Positions 1 to 8,647 of a DNA stretch of 64,000 nt are shown one piece after another (position 1 is the stretch's first letter; each line of letters begins with the position of its first letter). The notes under the pieces are model-generated. The model worked only from the letters and a program-made list of their open reading frames with translations. It was not told the DNA's origin and made no database searches. Where the stretch lies: the NCBI RefSeq assembly GCF_003987255.1, contig NZ_PIQC01000004.1, forward strand, positions 124,001 through 188,000, read 5' to 3'. Source of the DNA: Idiomarina ramblicola. Its GTDB lineage: Bacteria > Pseudomonadota > Gammaproteobacteria > Enterobacterales > Alteromonadaceae. Made by a program: the position numbers and the translations under genes.

Positions 1-1
1 C

Positions 2-493
2 ATGCTGGACAGCTTAATCAGCGCCTTTGTGGTGGTGTTTATTATGATGGTACTGCTGTTCCGCTCGGTGGTCTTCGGTGTGCTGGCTATGCTGCCGCTA
101 AGTCTGACCATTGCCTTTATTTATGGTCTTATTGGCTGGGTCGGTAAAGACTACGACATGCCTATTGCTGTGTTGTCGTCGCTGACTCTTGGACTGTCGG
201 TGGACTTTGCTATTCACTTTATTGAACGCACACGCGCAACCTTCAAGCAAACCGGTAACTGGCAAGACACGCTGGCGGTTATGTTTGACGAGCCCGCGCG
301 AGCCATTTCCCGCAATGCCATTGTTATTGCCATTGGCTTTACGCCACTGCTGTTCGCACCACTAGTGCCCTACATTACCGTGGGCGTATTCTTAGCCAGC
401 ATTATGGCGATATCGGCCATAGTGACACTTATTATGCTCCCGGCGGTAATGACCGTGTTTAGCCGCCTCATATTCCGTGGAGGTCAATCATGA
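2..493 (+). CDS. MMPL/RND-family exporter, C-terminal fragment (cut by window start)
   Basis: This is the C-terminal end of an RND-superfamily (MMPL-type) membrane transporter whose beginning lies outside the window. The visible 163 residues hold about five hydrophobic helices, with the conserved stretch GLSVDFAIHFIER in the helix where RND proteins carry their proton-relay acidic residue. The ATG at base 2 is probably an internal Met rather than the true start. The stop overlaps the next start as ATGA, so the LolA-like gene is translationally coupled. Exporters of this type paired with a LolA-like periplasmic protein are thought to move lipids or hydrophobic products to the outer membrane; the substrate cannot be read here. 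Confidence 0.85.
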   Translation: MLDSLISAFVVVFIMMVLLFRSVVFGVLAMLPLSLTIAFIYGLIGWVGKDYDMPIAVLSSLTLGLSVDFAIHFIERTRATFKQTGNWQDTLAVMFDEPARAISRNAIVIAIGFTPLLFAPLVPYITVGVFLASIMAISAIVTLIMLPAVMTVFSRLIFRGGQS

Positions 494-1290
494 AAACTCT
501 ATTTTTAACCGCGTTATCCGCCGCCGTTTTATTTGTTAGCAGCCAGGCCATTGGTGCTGAGAAAAGCGCGCGTGAAATTGTCGAGCAAGCTGAATTAAAC
601 GCCTATTATTCGGGCGATGACGGTCGCAGTGCCGCACGCATGATCATTACTGATAATCAGGGCCGCCAACAAATGCGCCAATTCACCATTTTGCGCAAAG
701 ACCAGCAGGACGGCGGCGTACAAGAAATGATGATATTTTTCTCACGCCCTGCCGATGTGCGTGACACGGTGTTCCGTGTGGTCAAACAGGTCAACGACGA
801 CGATGACCGCTGGTTGTATTTGCCTGATCTCGATTTAGTGAAGCGTATATCCGCTGGCGATAAGCGCACCTCTTTTGTGGGGTCACACTTTTTCTATGAA
901 GACGTTTCCGGCCGCAATACGGCGCTGGATAACTACGAGCTTATTTCTGAAAACGAAGACAGTTACGTATTAAAAGGCACACCGAAAGACCCTGGCAACG
1001 TCGAGTTCAGCTACTACGAAGTCGTTATTGATAAAGAGCACATGCTGCCGGTAGAAAGCACCTTTTATAACGAGAGCGGCGAAGCCTACCGAAAAATGGA
1101 AGTCCTGAAAGTGGAAACGGTACAGGGCTATCCAACCGTGACTCATTCACGCATGTCTGACTTAACCAATGGCGGACAAACAGAAATGCAGTTCCGCTTT
1201 ATGCAATACAATCTTGGCATGCCGGACAGTATTTTCAGCGAGCGCAGTCTGCGTAACCCGCCGGCAGAATGGTTACAACTGAGAGACTAA
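490..1290 (+). CDS. LolA-like outer-membrane lipoprotein-sorting protein
   Basis: A 266-residue periplasmic protein with a clear signal peptide (hydrophobic residues 3-20, cleavage near AIGA-E). The mature part has the LolA-like beta-sheet pattern, including DDRWLYLPDLDLVKRI and FVGSHFFYEDVSGR, which are hallmark stretches of the family annotated as outer membrane lipoprotein-sorting protein. It is probably a periplasmic carrier for a hydrophobic ligand handed over by the upstream RND exporter, with which it shares a 4-base stop/start overlap. It is followed after 2 bases by an outer-membrane barrel gene, so the three look like one envelope export operon. The ligand is unknown. Confidence 0.85.
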   Translation: MKTLFLTALSAAVLFVSSQAIGAEKSAREIVEQAELNAYYSGDDGRSAARMIITDNQGRQQMRQFTILRKDQQDGGVQEMMIFFSRPADVRDTVFRVVKQVNDDDDRWLYLPDLDLVKRISAGDKRTSFVGSHFFYEDVSGRNTALDNYELISENEDSYVLKGTPKDPGNVEFSYYEVVIDKEHMLPVESTFYNESGEAYRKMEVLKVETVQGYPTVTHSRMSDLTNGGQTEMQFRFMQYNLGMPDSIFSERSLRNPPAEWLQLRD

Positions 1291-1292
1291 CG

Positions 1293-2498
1293 ATGCCATA
1301 CCGGAAAATTTTAACGTTTACCGTTCTTTTCACCTTGGCTCAAGCCTCACCGGCACAGGACTCCTGGGGTGATGACGAATGGGAAAGTGACTGGGGAACG
1401 GAACAAGACTCAAGTATTGATGTCTACGGTTATGTTGAGGCGGCAATAGGCGGACGGCTCGAATCCTCCCCCTATCACAAGCGTCTGTCTATTGCCGAGC
1501 CTCGACTACAGCTTGGTTTTAACGAGCGCTGGCAAGACATAACCTGGACCGCAAAAACCGATGGTTGGTATGACGGTTTCGATGAAACCTGGCATGGCCA
1601 AATTCGCGAACTGAATGCGCAGTTTACGGTTTTCGATAACACCGATATAAAAGTTGGCCGTCAGGTACTCACCTGGGGCACTGGCGACTACTTATTCCTT
1701 AACGACCTGTTCCCTAAAGACTGGCAGTCGTTTTTTGTTGGTCGCGACCAGGAATACTTAAAAGCGCCTTCTGATGCGCTACGAATGACCAGCTATTTCG
1801 ACTGGTTTAATATCGACGTTGTCTGGTCACCCGAGTTTGACCACGATAACTACGTTCGTGGCGAGCGAATTTCCTATTTTAACCCACTCACAGGGCAATT
1901 AACCGGTGACGACCCCTCTATTCAGTTTATAGAGCCTACCCGCCATGAGTACGCATTGCGTTTGTTTCGTAACTACGAGGGTGTGGAATACGCAGTCTAT
2001 GGTTACGACGGCTTTACCAAAAGCCCGGAGGCAGTGACTGACAACTACCAACCCACCTTCGGCCGCTTAACTGTGGTTGGCGCCTCCGTTCGAATGCCTC
2101 TGGGACCAGGACTGGTGAATACCGAAGTCGCCAATTACAACCGTCACGACACAGCAGACCACTGGCGCGCACTGATTGGCTATGAGCAAGAGCTGTGGAC
2201 ACGCTTTACCGGCGGTTTTCAGGCCTACATTGAGAAAGGTGACACCCAAACACGCACCGTACTCACCACTCGCTTAACCTGGCGCGACGAGCGTGATGAC
2301 CTGAATCTATCACTATTTGCTTTTGTGTCGCCGAATCAAAACGACGGCTATTTACGCCCGACATTTGACTACCGCATTGACGATAACTGGTCATTCAGCG
2401 GTGGCTTTAATCTGTTCTTCCGCGAACGTCCGAATACCTTTTTCGGGCAGTTTACTGAAAACAACAATGCTTACCTACGAGTCAGGTACGCGTTTTAA
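1293..2498 (+). CDS. Outer-membrane beta-barrel protein, DUF1302-like
   Basis: A 401-residue exported protein. I chose the ATG at 1293, two bases after the upstream stop, because it starts directly with a signal peptide (MPYRKILTFTVLF, cleavage near SPAQ); a start at 1269 would put it inside the preceding gene. After an acidic Trp-rich linker the sequence alternates short amphipathic strands and ends in an aromatic Phe (RVRYAF), typical of outer-membrane barrels. The motif GRQVLTWGTGD is characteristic of DUF1302-like proteins that accompany MMPL/LolA-like operons. It is likely the outer-membrane element of the export system encoded by the two preceding genes. Confidence 0.75.
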   Translation: MPYRKILTFTVLFTLAQASPAQDSWGDDEWESDWGTEQDSSIDVYGYVEAAIGGRLESSPYHKRLSIAEPRLQLGFNERWQDITWTAKTDGWYDGFDETWHGQIRELNAQFTVFDNTDIKVGRQVLTWGTGDYLFLNDLFPKDWQSFFVGRDQEYLKAPSDALRMTSYFDWFNIDVVWSPEFDHDNYVRGERISYFNPLTGQLTGDDPSIQFIEPTRHEYALRLFRNYEGVEYAVYGYDGFTKSPEAVTDNYQPTFGRLTVVGASVRMPLGPGLVNTEVANYNRHDTADHWRALIGYEQELWTRFTGGFQAYIEKGDTQTRTVLTTRLTWRDERDDLNLSLFAFVSPNQNDGYLRPTFDYRIDDNWSFSGGFNLFFRERPNTFFGQFTENNNAYLRVRYAF

Positions 2499-2520
2499 TA
2501 TAACGTTAAGGAGCTTTATA

Positions 2521-2739
2521 ATGAGTGTCGAAAGAGCTTTAACTGCCTTTGCTGGCTTTATGGTATTGTTGTCCATAGCCTTAACTTACTGGGTTCATCC
2601 CAGTTGGGTGTGGCTAACAGTATTTGTTGGCGCCAACCTATTTCAACAGTCTTTCACTGGCTTTTGTCCGGCAAGTATTTTTATGAAAAAAGCGTTAGGA
2701 TTGAAGACTGAGCGAGAGTTAGAAAAAGCAGGAAAATAA
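2521..2739 (+). CDS. DUF2892 small inner-membrane protein (YgaP membrane-domain-like)
   Basis: A 72-residue membrane protein with two hydrophobic helices (about residues 8-25 and 29-46), followed by a GFCPAS motif and a short basic C-terminal tail. This matches DUF2892, the membrane anchor found on the rhodanese protein YgaP; here there is no rhodanese domain. The start is set by an AAGGAG ribosome-binding site 8 bases upstream of the ATG. It lies 7 bases before an ArsR-type repressor gene, like the ygaP/ygaV pair of enterobacteria, which suggests a role in sulfide/persulfide handling. The Cys in CPA is the only obvious reactive residue. Confidence 0.8.
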   Translation: MSVERALTAFAGFMVLLSIALTYWVHPSWVWLTVFVGANLFQQSFTGFCPASIFMKKALGLKTERELEKAGK

Positions 2740-2746
2740 AGACACC

Positions 2747-3058
2747 ATGAGTGCAACAGAATCACAAGAGATGCTTCAGGAAGAAGCGCAGAATGCGGCT
2801 AGCTTTTTGCGCTCTTTAGGCAACCCTCACCGCTTACAAATTTTGTGTCGATTGGCATTAGGTGAACAAAGTGTGGGTGAGTTACATCAGTATTTTGACT
2901 TAAGCCCGTCAGCTTTTTCACAACATCTGGCGGTATTGCGTCAGCAGCAATTGGTCAGCATTCGTAAAGAGTCACAAACCGTCTACTACTCAATAAAAGA
3001 TCCGGACACCGAAGCTTTTATGAAGTTATTAAAAGATAAATTCTGCCCCTCACTTTAA
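2747..3058 (+). CDS. ArsR-family repressor, persulfide-sensor type (YgaV/BigR/SqrR-like)
   Basis: A 103-residue winged-helix repressor with the ArsR signature GNPHRLQILCRLALGE and a recognition helix in LSPSAFSQHLAVLRQ. It has exactly two cysteines, C34 in the second helix and C100 four residues from the end. Their spacing of 66 equals that of the redox Cys pair in SqrR (C41/C107) and BigR, which form polysulfide bridges and release DNA. The metal-binding CxC motif of arsenic sensors is absent. Context with DUF2892 supports a YgaV-like repressor of its own small operon. The sulfur-sensing role is inferred from spacing and neighbourhood. Confidence 0.85.
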   Translation: MSATESQEMLQEEAQNAASFLRSLGNPHRLQILCRLALGEQSVGELHQYFDLSPSAFSQHLAVLRQQQLVSIRKESQTVYYSIKDPDTEAFMKLLKDKFCPSL

Positions 3059-3169
3059 GTGGTACTCCTAAAGGGATGCTACCTTTTGTCGCATCGAACA
3101 ACTGCCATAACATCCTTAAAATGAACCTCACACTTGGAGTTCACTTTTAGAATAAGGATACCGCTAAAG

Positions 3170-5272
3170 ATGTCCCAACGCTTGCGTTCGATTTTTCCTC
3201 TTTCGGTTATTGCTCTCACTTTAGCTGGCATGACTTCTCCACTTGATGCCAAAGAGCCGATTAAAATAGATGAAATTATTCAGATTAAGACAACAAAACC
3301 CGAGTCAGCGCTAGGAGATGCGAGCCAACTTCTAAAAGAACAAGGAGTTGACTTTTCGGCTGCCGGGGGCGTGTCCGCACTTCCTGTCCTTAATGGTATG
3401 ATGGGTGACCGCATAAAAGTAAGTATCGACGGCAATGAGCTGACGGCCTCCTGTGCGAATCAGATGAACCCGCCTTTATCTTACGTTTCGTCCAGCCAGA
3501 TTGAAGCAACTCAGGTTATCGCAGGAATCAGCCCTGTGCGGATGGGAGGCGACAATATTGCAGGCGTTATCCGGGTTGACCAGATAAACCCTAACTTTAC
3601 CGACTCACAGGAGCTTTCCTGGAACAAAGGTTATTTAGCTGCCGAGTATCAATCTAACGCGTCTCACTGGCTAACCAGTGCTGGTGCTGAATGGTCTAGC
3701 CGTGACTTAACTATTCAATATCAGGGAGCTTATGAAGATGCTAAAAGCTACGATGACGGAAATGGAAACCGAGTACTGGATACCTTATATCGAGCGCAAA
3801 ACCATTCACTCATCGGTTCCTGGAAAGATTCTGAACAGCAGTTGTCATTTAAGGTAAATCATCAAAGTATTCCATTTCAGGGGTTTGCTAACCAGTACAT
3901 GGATATGACGGATAACCAAAGTACCGGAGTTGTTTTGCGTTATCAAAGTTCGCTAAATAATGAGGGGAAGTTTCAGGCCCAACTGAATTGGCAAGGGGTG
4001 AAGCACGAGATGGGATTTTTCACTCAAGAAAAGCCCGGTATGATGCCTATGCTGACCGAAGCCGATGACTTTAGCTACAAACTTGAATGGCAATGGCCTA
4101 TTCTTGACGGTGCCACATTATACGTTGGCCAGGAGTCTTTTTTGTACCAACTTGACGACTACTGGCCAGCGTTAGAATCATCAGCCATGATGGGACCTAA
4201 CGATTACCTGAATATTAATGATGGAGAACGTCGCCGAATAGCGGCTTATACCGAGCTGGACTGGCAACCTGCTCAGCAATGGCAACTCAGTTCCGGGGTT
4301 CGTATTGAGCAAGTACATACAGACACCGGAGCCGTTCAACCCTACAACCGAATGCCAATAATGGGTATGCCTAATGCTGATGCAGCGGCGGCTGATGAGT
4401 TTAACGCGTCAAACCGCAGTCAGTCTGACTGGCTTATCGACCTGACATTGACGGCTTTATACACCATAGATTCAAACCAGTCGCTAGAATTTGGAATAGC
4501 AAGAAAAAACCGGGCTCCTAACCTATATGAACGTTACAGTTGGGGCCGTGGAGTCATGGCAGCAACCATGATCGGCTGGTTCGGCGACGCTAACGGCTAC
4601 GTTGGAAATATAGACCTAAAACCCGAAACGGCACACACTCTTAGTGCAAGCTATGCATACAATAGCGATAACAATTGGGACTTCAGCATTAGCCCTTATT
4701 ACACCCAAATTTCCGATGCTATTGATGCAGAGGTTATTGGTCAGTTTAATCGCTCCGATATCCCCACCGGGCAACGTAATATCTTACAAATGGTCAATGA
4801 AGATGCTGAGCTGATTGGCGTAAACATTAACGCCGGGAAAAGCTGGAATACATCTGGATTACTCGGGTTGTTATCACTACAAGGTAGCGTCAGTTACACT
4901 CGGGGAGAACGAGACATTGATGAGCAGCCCCTCTACCAAATAAAGCCTCTTAACAGTGTCTTAAGCCTACATCAGGAAAATGGAAATTGGCTGCAAAGTT
5001 TAAGCTGGGAGTGGGTTGCTAAAAAAGATCGCGTTGATCCTCGTCGTCTCGAAAATATAACCGACAGTTACCATCTGGTAAACTGGCAAGGGCAATACAA
5101 GTGGTCACAACTGACTCTGACACTGGGCGTTACTAACCTATTTGATACCTTCTACCGGCAGCCTTTGGGAGGTGTTAATATTGCTCAATATAACAACACT
5201 CCGGAGCAAGGATTTAATAATATAGCCGGCGCAGGGCGCTCAGTTAACTTTGGTATTCGTTACTCATTTTAA
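3170..5272 (+). CDS. oprC: TonB-dependent copper receptor (OprC/NosA-like)
   Basis: A 700-residue TonB-dependent outer-membrane receptor with a signal peptide (cleavage near DAKE), a plug domain (about 30-150) and a barrel ending in NFGIRYSF. I chose the ATG at 3170, preceded by AAGGA, over an upstream TTG. The plug carries CANQM (C95, M99), the CxxxM copper site of OprC, and the barrel carries HEM (H279, M281), matching the OprC HxM ligands; the C-to-H distance of 184 is close to 180 in OprC. Methionine-rich loops (near 244 and 290) fit copper transport. The product probably imports copper across the outer membrane. It is followed by a RegBA-like sensor/regulator pair. Confidence 0.85.
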   Translation: MSQRLRSIFPLSVIALTLAGMTSPLDAKEPIKIDEIIQIKTTKPESALGDASQLLKEQGVDFSAAGGVSALPVLNGMMGDRIKVSIDGNELTASCANQMNPPLSYVSSSQIEATQVIAGISPVRMGGDNIAGVIRVDQINPNFTDSQELSWNKGYLAAEYQSNASHWLTSAGAEWSSRDLTIQYQGAYEDAKSYDDGNGNRVLDTLYRAQNHSLIGSWKDSEQQLSFKVNHQSIPFQGFANQYMDMTDNQSTGVVLRYQSSLNNEGKFQAQLNWQGVKHEMGFFTQEKPGMMPMLTEADDFSYKLEWQWPILDGATLYVGQESFLYQLDDYWPALESSAMMGPNDYLNINDGERRRIAAYTELDWQPAQQWQLSSGVRIEQVHTDTGAVQPYNRMPIMGMPNADAAAADEFNASNRSQSDWLIDLTLTALYTIDSNQSLEFGIARKNRAPNLYERYSWGRGVMAATMIGWFGDANGYVGNIDLKPETAHTLSASYAYNSDNNWDFSISPYYTQISDAIDAEVIGQFNRSDIPTGQRNILQMVNEDAELIGVNINAGKSWNTSGLLGLLSLQGSVSYTRGERDIDEQPLYQIKPLNSVLSLHQENGNWLQSLSWEWVAKKDRVDPRRLENITDSYHLVNWQGQYKWSQLTLTLGVTNLFDTFYRQPLGGVNIAQYNNTPEQGFNNIAGAGRSVNFGIRYSF

Positions 5273-5306
5273 TTAAGCTAATAAAAAACGCACCGCGAGA
5301 ACTCTT

Positions 5307-6392
5307 ATGCTATTAATTATTGCGATGGCGCTCACCCGCCATCGCCACTTTCCTCACTCCATTATTTTTGTTTTTTTACTCGCTGAAATACTCATACTAA
5401 ATAGCATTATCGCGTTCAATGGCGCTGCCAGTAACCCTTTCAATGCGGTTTTACTCGTTCCCGTTGTGCTCTCCTTTATGTGGCTTCCACATGTTCCGGC
5501 GCTCTTATTATGGTTAGTCAGTGTAGGGGGACAGTTAGCGCAGCTTATTCCATTCTCCACAGTAAACCACGCACACAACGGAATGAACGCCCATTTCGAA
5601 TCTATGATTATTAGTTTCGTCATAACCAGTGCAATTATTGCTGTCGTTACCTTGTACTTCAAATATCAAATATCGAAAAAGGAAGCGGATATTCAGCAGC
5701 TTAGAGAGCGACAATTACGCAATGAGCAGCTTTTGGCAATAGGAACTGCTGCCGCACAACTCACCCACGAAGTGGCAACACCTGTGCAATCCGCACAACT
5801 CTTGTTAGAGGAAGGTATTGAGCAGTTATCGACAACCCCCGACTGGTTACTTTCTCTGCAGAAGCAGTTTCAGCGAATACATCAAAAGCTGTCAGAATGG
5901 CGTCTTATTGCAGAGGACATTCGAATGCAGAAATCAGATCATTTTCAGATAGGATCTCTATGGTCAGAAGTAAAATATCTGATGTCTATAGCCCGACCAG
6001 AAACGGAAATCCAATGGCAAAATAACAATCTCGACGACTACGGCAAGCTGATTGCTGATCGCACATTACTTCCCGCCCTAACCAGTATTATTGTAAATGC
6101 CTGTGATGCGGCCTTAGATACATCAGATCCCAAAGTCACCGTATACGCAGAAGTTTTTAACTCACAATGGCGGATAAAAATAGTCAATAAAAGCAATAGC
6201 TTGAGTGAACAGACGATAAAGGAGCTGGGACAACGTTTCCTGCCAAGTACGGCCGGGCATGGCATTGGAGCAACCGTCAGTAATGCGACTATCGAAAAGT
6301 TTAATGGTAAAGTTATTTGGTTCCGTGAGTCAGACAACCTGGTGACGCTGGTAACTTTGCCTTGTTCTCCTTTAGACGAGTGTCCAGAGTAA
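5307..6392 (+). CDS. regB: RegB/PrrB-like sensor histidine kinase
   Basis: A 361-residue membrane kinase. The N-terminus has about four transmembrane helices (to residue 118) containing SNPFNAVLLVP, equivalent to the conserved quinone-site motif GGxxNPF of RegB. The dimerisation H-box is QLTHEVATPVQ with H154, then a HATPase with the N-box NACDAAL and a G-box GHGIGATVSN. It is shorter than typical RegB (about 450 residues) and lacks the first helices; an in-frame TAA at 5274 rules out an upstream extension. The redox-active Cys that follows the H-box in RegB is missing. It should phosphorylate the response regulator encoded 4 bases downstream. Confidence 0.8.
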   Translation: MLLIIAMALTRHRHFPHSIIFVFLLAEILILNSIIAFNGAASNPFNAVLLVPVVLSFMWLPHVPALLLWLVSVGGQLAQLIPFSTVNHAHNGMNAHFESMIISFVITSAIIAVVTLYFKYQISKKEADIQQLRERQLRNEQLLAIGTAAAQLTHEVATPVQSAQLLLEEGIEQLSTTPDWLLSLQKQFQRIHQKLSEWRLIAEDIRMQKSDHFQIGSLWSEVKYLMSIARPETEIQWQNNNLDDYGKLIADRTLLPALTSIIVNACDAALDTSDPKVTVYAEVFNSQWRIKIVNKSNSLSEQTIKELGQRFLPSTAGHGIGATVSNATIEKFNGKVIWFRESDNLVTLVTLPCSPLDECPE

Positions 6393-6396
6393 ACTT

Positions 6397-6921
6397 ATGA
6401 CCGATACCGTTCTACTTATTGATGACGACCTACCCTTCTTAAGCGTAATGCAGCGACGCCTTGAGCTTAAAGGCGGCTACCAAGTTCAAACCTTCACTTC
6501 TGGTAAAGCGGCTTTGAATGCCACCTCTGAACATACTGTGCACGCCATTATTCTGGATATGATGCTGGGAAATGAGTCGGGGCTCGACGCAATTACGCAA
6601 TTGAAACACCGCTTTGCGCCCACCCATTTTATTATGTTGACAGGTTACGCAAGCATAGCCACAACCGTTGAGGCTATGAAACGAGGGGCAACAGATTACA
6701 TTAGCAAGCCCGTTACACTCAATGAATTGCTGGCCCGCTTGAAGGGAATAGAATCAGAAACACAAGAAGCAGTGAAACCTATGACTCCAGGGCAAATAGA
6801 ATGGGAATATATTCAAAGAGCCTTGCATGACAATCAGGGAAATGTTTCTAAGACAGCACGAGAACTGGGAATGCATCGGCGTACGTTACAGCGCAAATTG
6901 TCAAAACGCTCACCACATTAA
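6397..6921 (+). CDS. regA: RegA/PrrA/ActR-like response regulator
   Basis: A 174-residue response regulator: receiver domain (1-120) with acidic pocket D10/D11, phospho-acceptor D54 in ILDMMLG, switch Thr in MLTGYAS and Lys in ISKPVTL. A short linker leads to a Fis-type helix-turn-helix at the C-terminus with GNVSKTARELGMHRRTLQR, the near-invariant recognition helix of the RegA/PrrA/ActR family. Known relatives control respiratory oxidases, copper-dependent enzymes and redox balance. It is cotranscribed with the sensor kinase and lies downstream of a copper receptor, so regulation of copper-demanding respiration is a reasonable inference. Confidence 0.88.
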   Translation: MTDTVLLIDDDLPFLSVMQRRLELKGGYQVQTFTSGKAALNATSEHTVHAIILDMMLGNESGLDAITQLKHRFAPTHFIMLTGYASIATTVEAMKRGATDYISKPVTLNELLARLKGIESETQEAVKPMTPGQIEWEYIQRALHDNQGNVSKTARELGMHRRTLQRKLSKRSPH

Positions 6922-6950
6922 AAATGCGCCGCTCAATGGCTGAGCGGCGC
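6921..6950 (-). terminator. Rho-independent terminator of ompW
   Basis: Perfect 10-bp stem (6926-6935 with 6941-6950) and a 5-base loop. Read on the minus strand it is followed by ATTTTTAA, 8 bases after the ompW stop. It may also slow plus-strand transcription from the regA-like gene. Confidence 0.8.
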
Positions 6951-6957
6951 AAAGGCT

Positions 6958-7656
6958 TTAGAAGTTATAGCGAACACCGGCCATAGCAACGTAAGGGTCG
7001 ATATCAACATCAACACTTTCAATGGTATTACCGTTTACGCGAACATCACCTGTGGTATCGATATCCATGCGACTAACCATGAAATGAAGACCCCAGTTTT
7101 CACTCAGATCGACATTTACACCCGCTTGCAGAGCATAGCCCCAGCTGTTTTTCAGCGCTAAAGAGACATCGTCATTGTCGGTAACAACACCCAGGTCGCC
7201 TAACGTTGAACGCAACTGCGGGTCGACTTGCTCATCAAAGAAAGCTGTGTAGTTAACACCAATACCGACGAAAGGTTTAAACATTTCACTGTCGATATCA
7301 AAATGATATTGCGCCAGCAAGGTTGGTGGCAAGTGCTTAGTTTTACCTATTTTCAGCCCAGCCAACGAACCTGTTGCGGTAATATCATGGCTGAACGGTG
7401 TTGCTGCAACCAGTTCAAGCGTCCAGTTTTCAGTTAACTTATAATCAAAAGTTAAACCTAACTGAGTATTCGTGTTTACACCAACGCCAGTACTGTTCTC
7501 TGGTAAACCAGCTACTGACTCAACAACGTTCAAGTGGCTACTGCTGTCATCAGGCATGACAGAGATGGCACCAACATTGATGGAAAAATCGTTTGCTAAT
7601 GCAGAAGTGCTTAGCAAGCCTAACAATACACCGCACGATAATGCTTTAAGCTTCAT
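6958..7656 (-). CDS. ompW: OmpW-family outer-membrane protein
   Basis: A 232-residue outer-membrane barrel with a signal peptide (cleavage at ALA-ND). Family hallmarks are the start of the mature protein (FSINVGAISVMPDDSS), QLGLTFDYKLTENW, PFSHDI, LPPTLLAQYHF, FKPFVGIGVNYT and the C-terminal DPYVAMAGVRYNF, ending in Phe. OmpW forms a small eight-stranded barrel with a hydrophobic channel and is often linked to adaptation to oxygen, iron or osmotic change. It stands alone, with its own terminator, convergent to the RegBA-like genes. Confidence 0.92.
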   Translation of the reverse strand: MKLKALSCGVLLGLLSTSALANDFSINVGAISVMPDDSSSHLNVVESVAGLPENSTGVGVNTNTQLGLTFDYKLTENWTLELVAATPFSHDITATGSLAGLKIGKTKHLPPTLLAQYHFDIDSEMFKPFVGIGVNYTAFFDEQVDPQLRSTLGDLGVVTDNDDVSLALKNSWGYALQAGVNVDLSENWGLHFMVSRMDIDTTGDVRVNGNTIESVDVDIDPYVAMAGVRYNF

Positions 7657-7703
7657 GGGGAACTCCTTGTTAATGAAGACCCCTAAAGTTTATAAGGTTT
7701 TAA

Positions 7704-7727
7704 AAAAATCGAGTTGATCCGTATCAA
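7704..7727 (-). terminator. Possible weak terminator after the yeeN-like gene
   Basis: A 5-bp stem (7714-7718 with 7723-7727) next to the stop, followed on the minus strand by a run of seven T after five bases. The stem is short, so this could be chance. Confidence 0.3.
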
Positions 7728-7728
7728 T

Positions 7729-8445
7729 CTAGTGTTCGGCATTATGGTAAATGTTTTGAACGTCATCCAAATCGTTCAGCATATCCATCAAACGTTCAAA
7801 CATTGGTAAATCATCTTCAGCTATGCTGGTGGTTACCTGCGGTAAGAACTGAATTTCGTCGGCTTCAAAATCAATATCAGGAAACGCATGAGTTAAGGCC
7901 TGGCGGGCTGCCGCATACTCATTATTTGGCGCAAATACAGTAACCAGACCATCTTCAAATTCGACGTCAGTCACATCAACATCAGCTTCCATCATGGCTT
8001 CCAGCACTTCGTCTTCATTGTCATGCTTGAAGGCAAAAATCGCACAGTGATCAAACGAATGCGCAACACTGCCCTGAGCGCCAATTTTTGATTTACTTTT
8101 GGTAAAGCAGTTACGGACATCGCCGAAGGTGCGGTTCGGGTTATCGGTTAAGCATTCGACAATAACCATACAATTGCTGGGTCCATAGCCTTCATAGCGC
8201 GCCGGAGAAAAGTCTTCCCCTGCTCCGCCCTGCGCCTTGTCTATTGCTTTTTCAATAACGTGAGCAGGAACCTGATCTTTTTTGGCTCGATCTATTAGAC
8301 CTCGAAGCGCGAGATTGCCATCAGGATCTCCACCACCTTGCTTGGCGCAAACGTAAATTTCACGACCGTAACGGCTATAGACTTTGCTCTTTGCATTCGC
8401 CGTTTTAGCAATTGAATCTTTTCGGTTTTGATAGGCGCGACCCAT
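7729..8445 (-). CDS. yeeN: YebC/PmpR-family protein, YeeN type
   Basis: A 238-residue protein of the YebC/TACO1 family. It has the N-terminal start [11 protein letters not shown], the helical segment [26 protein letters not shown], and [11 protein letters not shown], ending in DDVQNIYHN. The start and the spacing match the YeeN branch rather than the canonical YebC (which begins MAGHSKW). Family members have been described as DNA-binding regulators and, more recently, as factors that help ribosomes at polyproline; which applies here cannot be told. It stands as a single gene, divergent from the 2OG oxygenase. Confidence 0.88.
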   Translation of the reverse strand: MGRAYQNRKDSIAKTANAKSKVYSRYGREIYVCAKQGGGDPDGNLALRGLIDRAKKDQVPAHVIEKAIDKAQGGAGEDFSPARYEGYGPSNCMVIVECLTDNPNRTFGDVRNCFTKSKSKIGAQGSVAHSFDHCAIFAFKHDNEDEVLEAMMEADVDVTDVEFEDGLVTVFAPNNEYAAARQALTHAFPDIDFEADEIQFLPQVTTSIAEDDLPMFERLMDMLNDLDDVQNIYHNAEH

Positions 8446-8647
8446 TCTGAATTTCTCACTAGTTAATTAAAGACCCAAAGATTTTACACAGCCAGCTGTT
8501 ACGGGTCGAGTACTAGCAGAAATAAGTGCCAGCTTAATTACGGATTATTGATATAGCCAAGCTGTCTACCATAGAACATTTTGATTCTTTAGTTATCGCT
8601 ATCAAGCAACGTAAACTCAACCGCAGAAATAACCAGTTGAGTCCGTT

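Noticed and set aside
3070-3087. Possible terminator after the ArsR gene
   Set aside because: Only a 5-bp stem (AAAGG/CCTTT) with a poor T-run; too weak to call.
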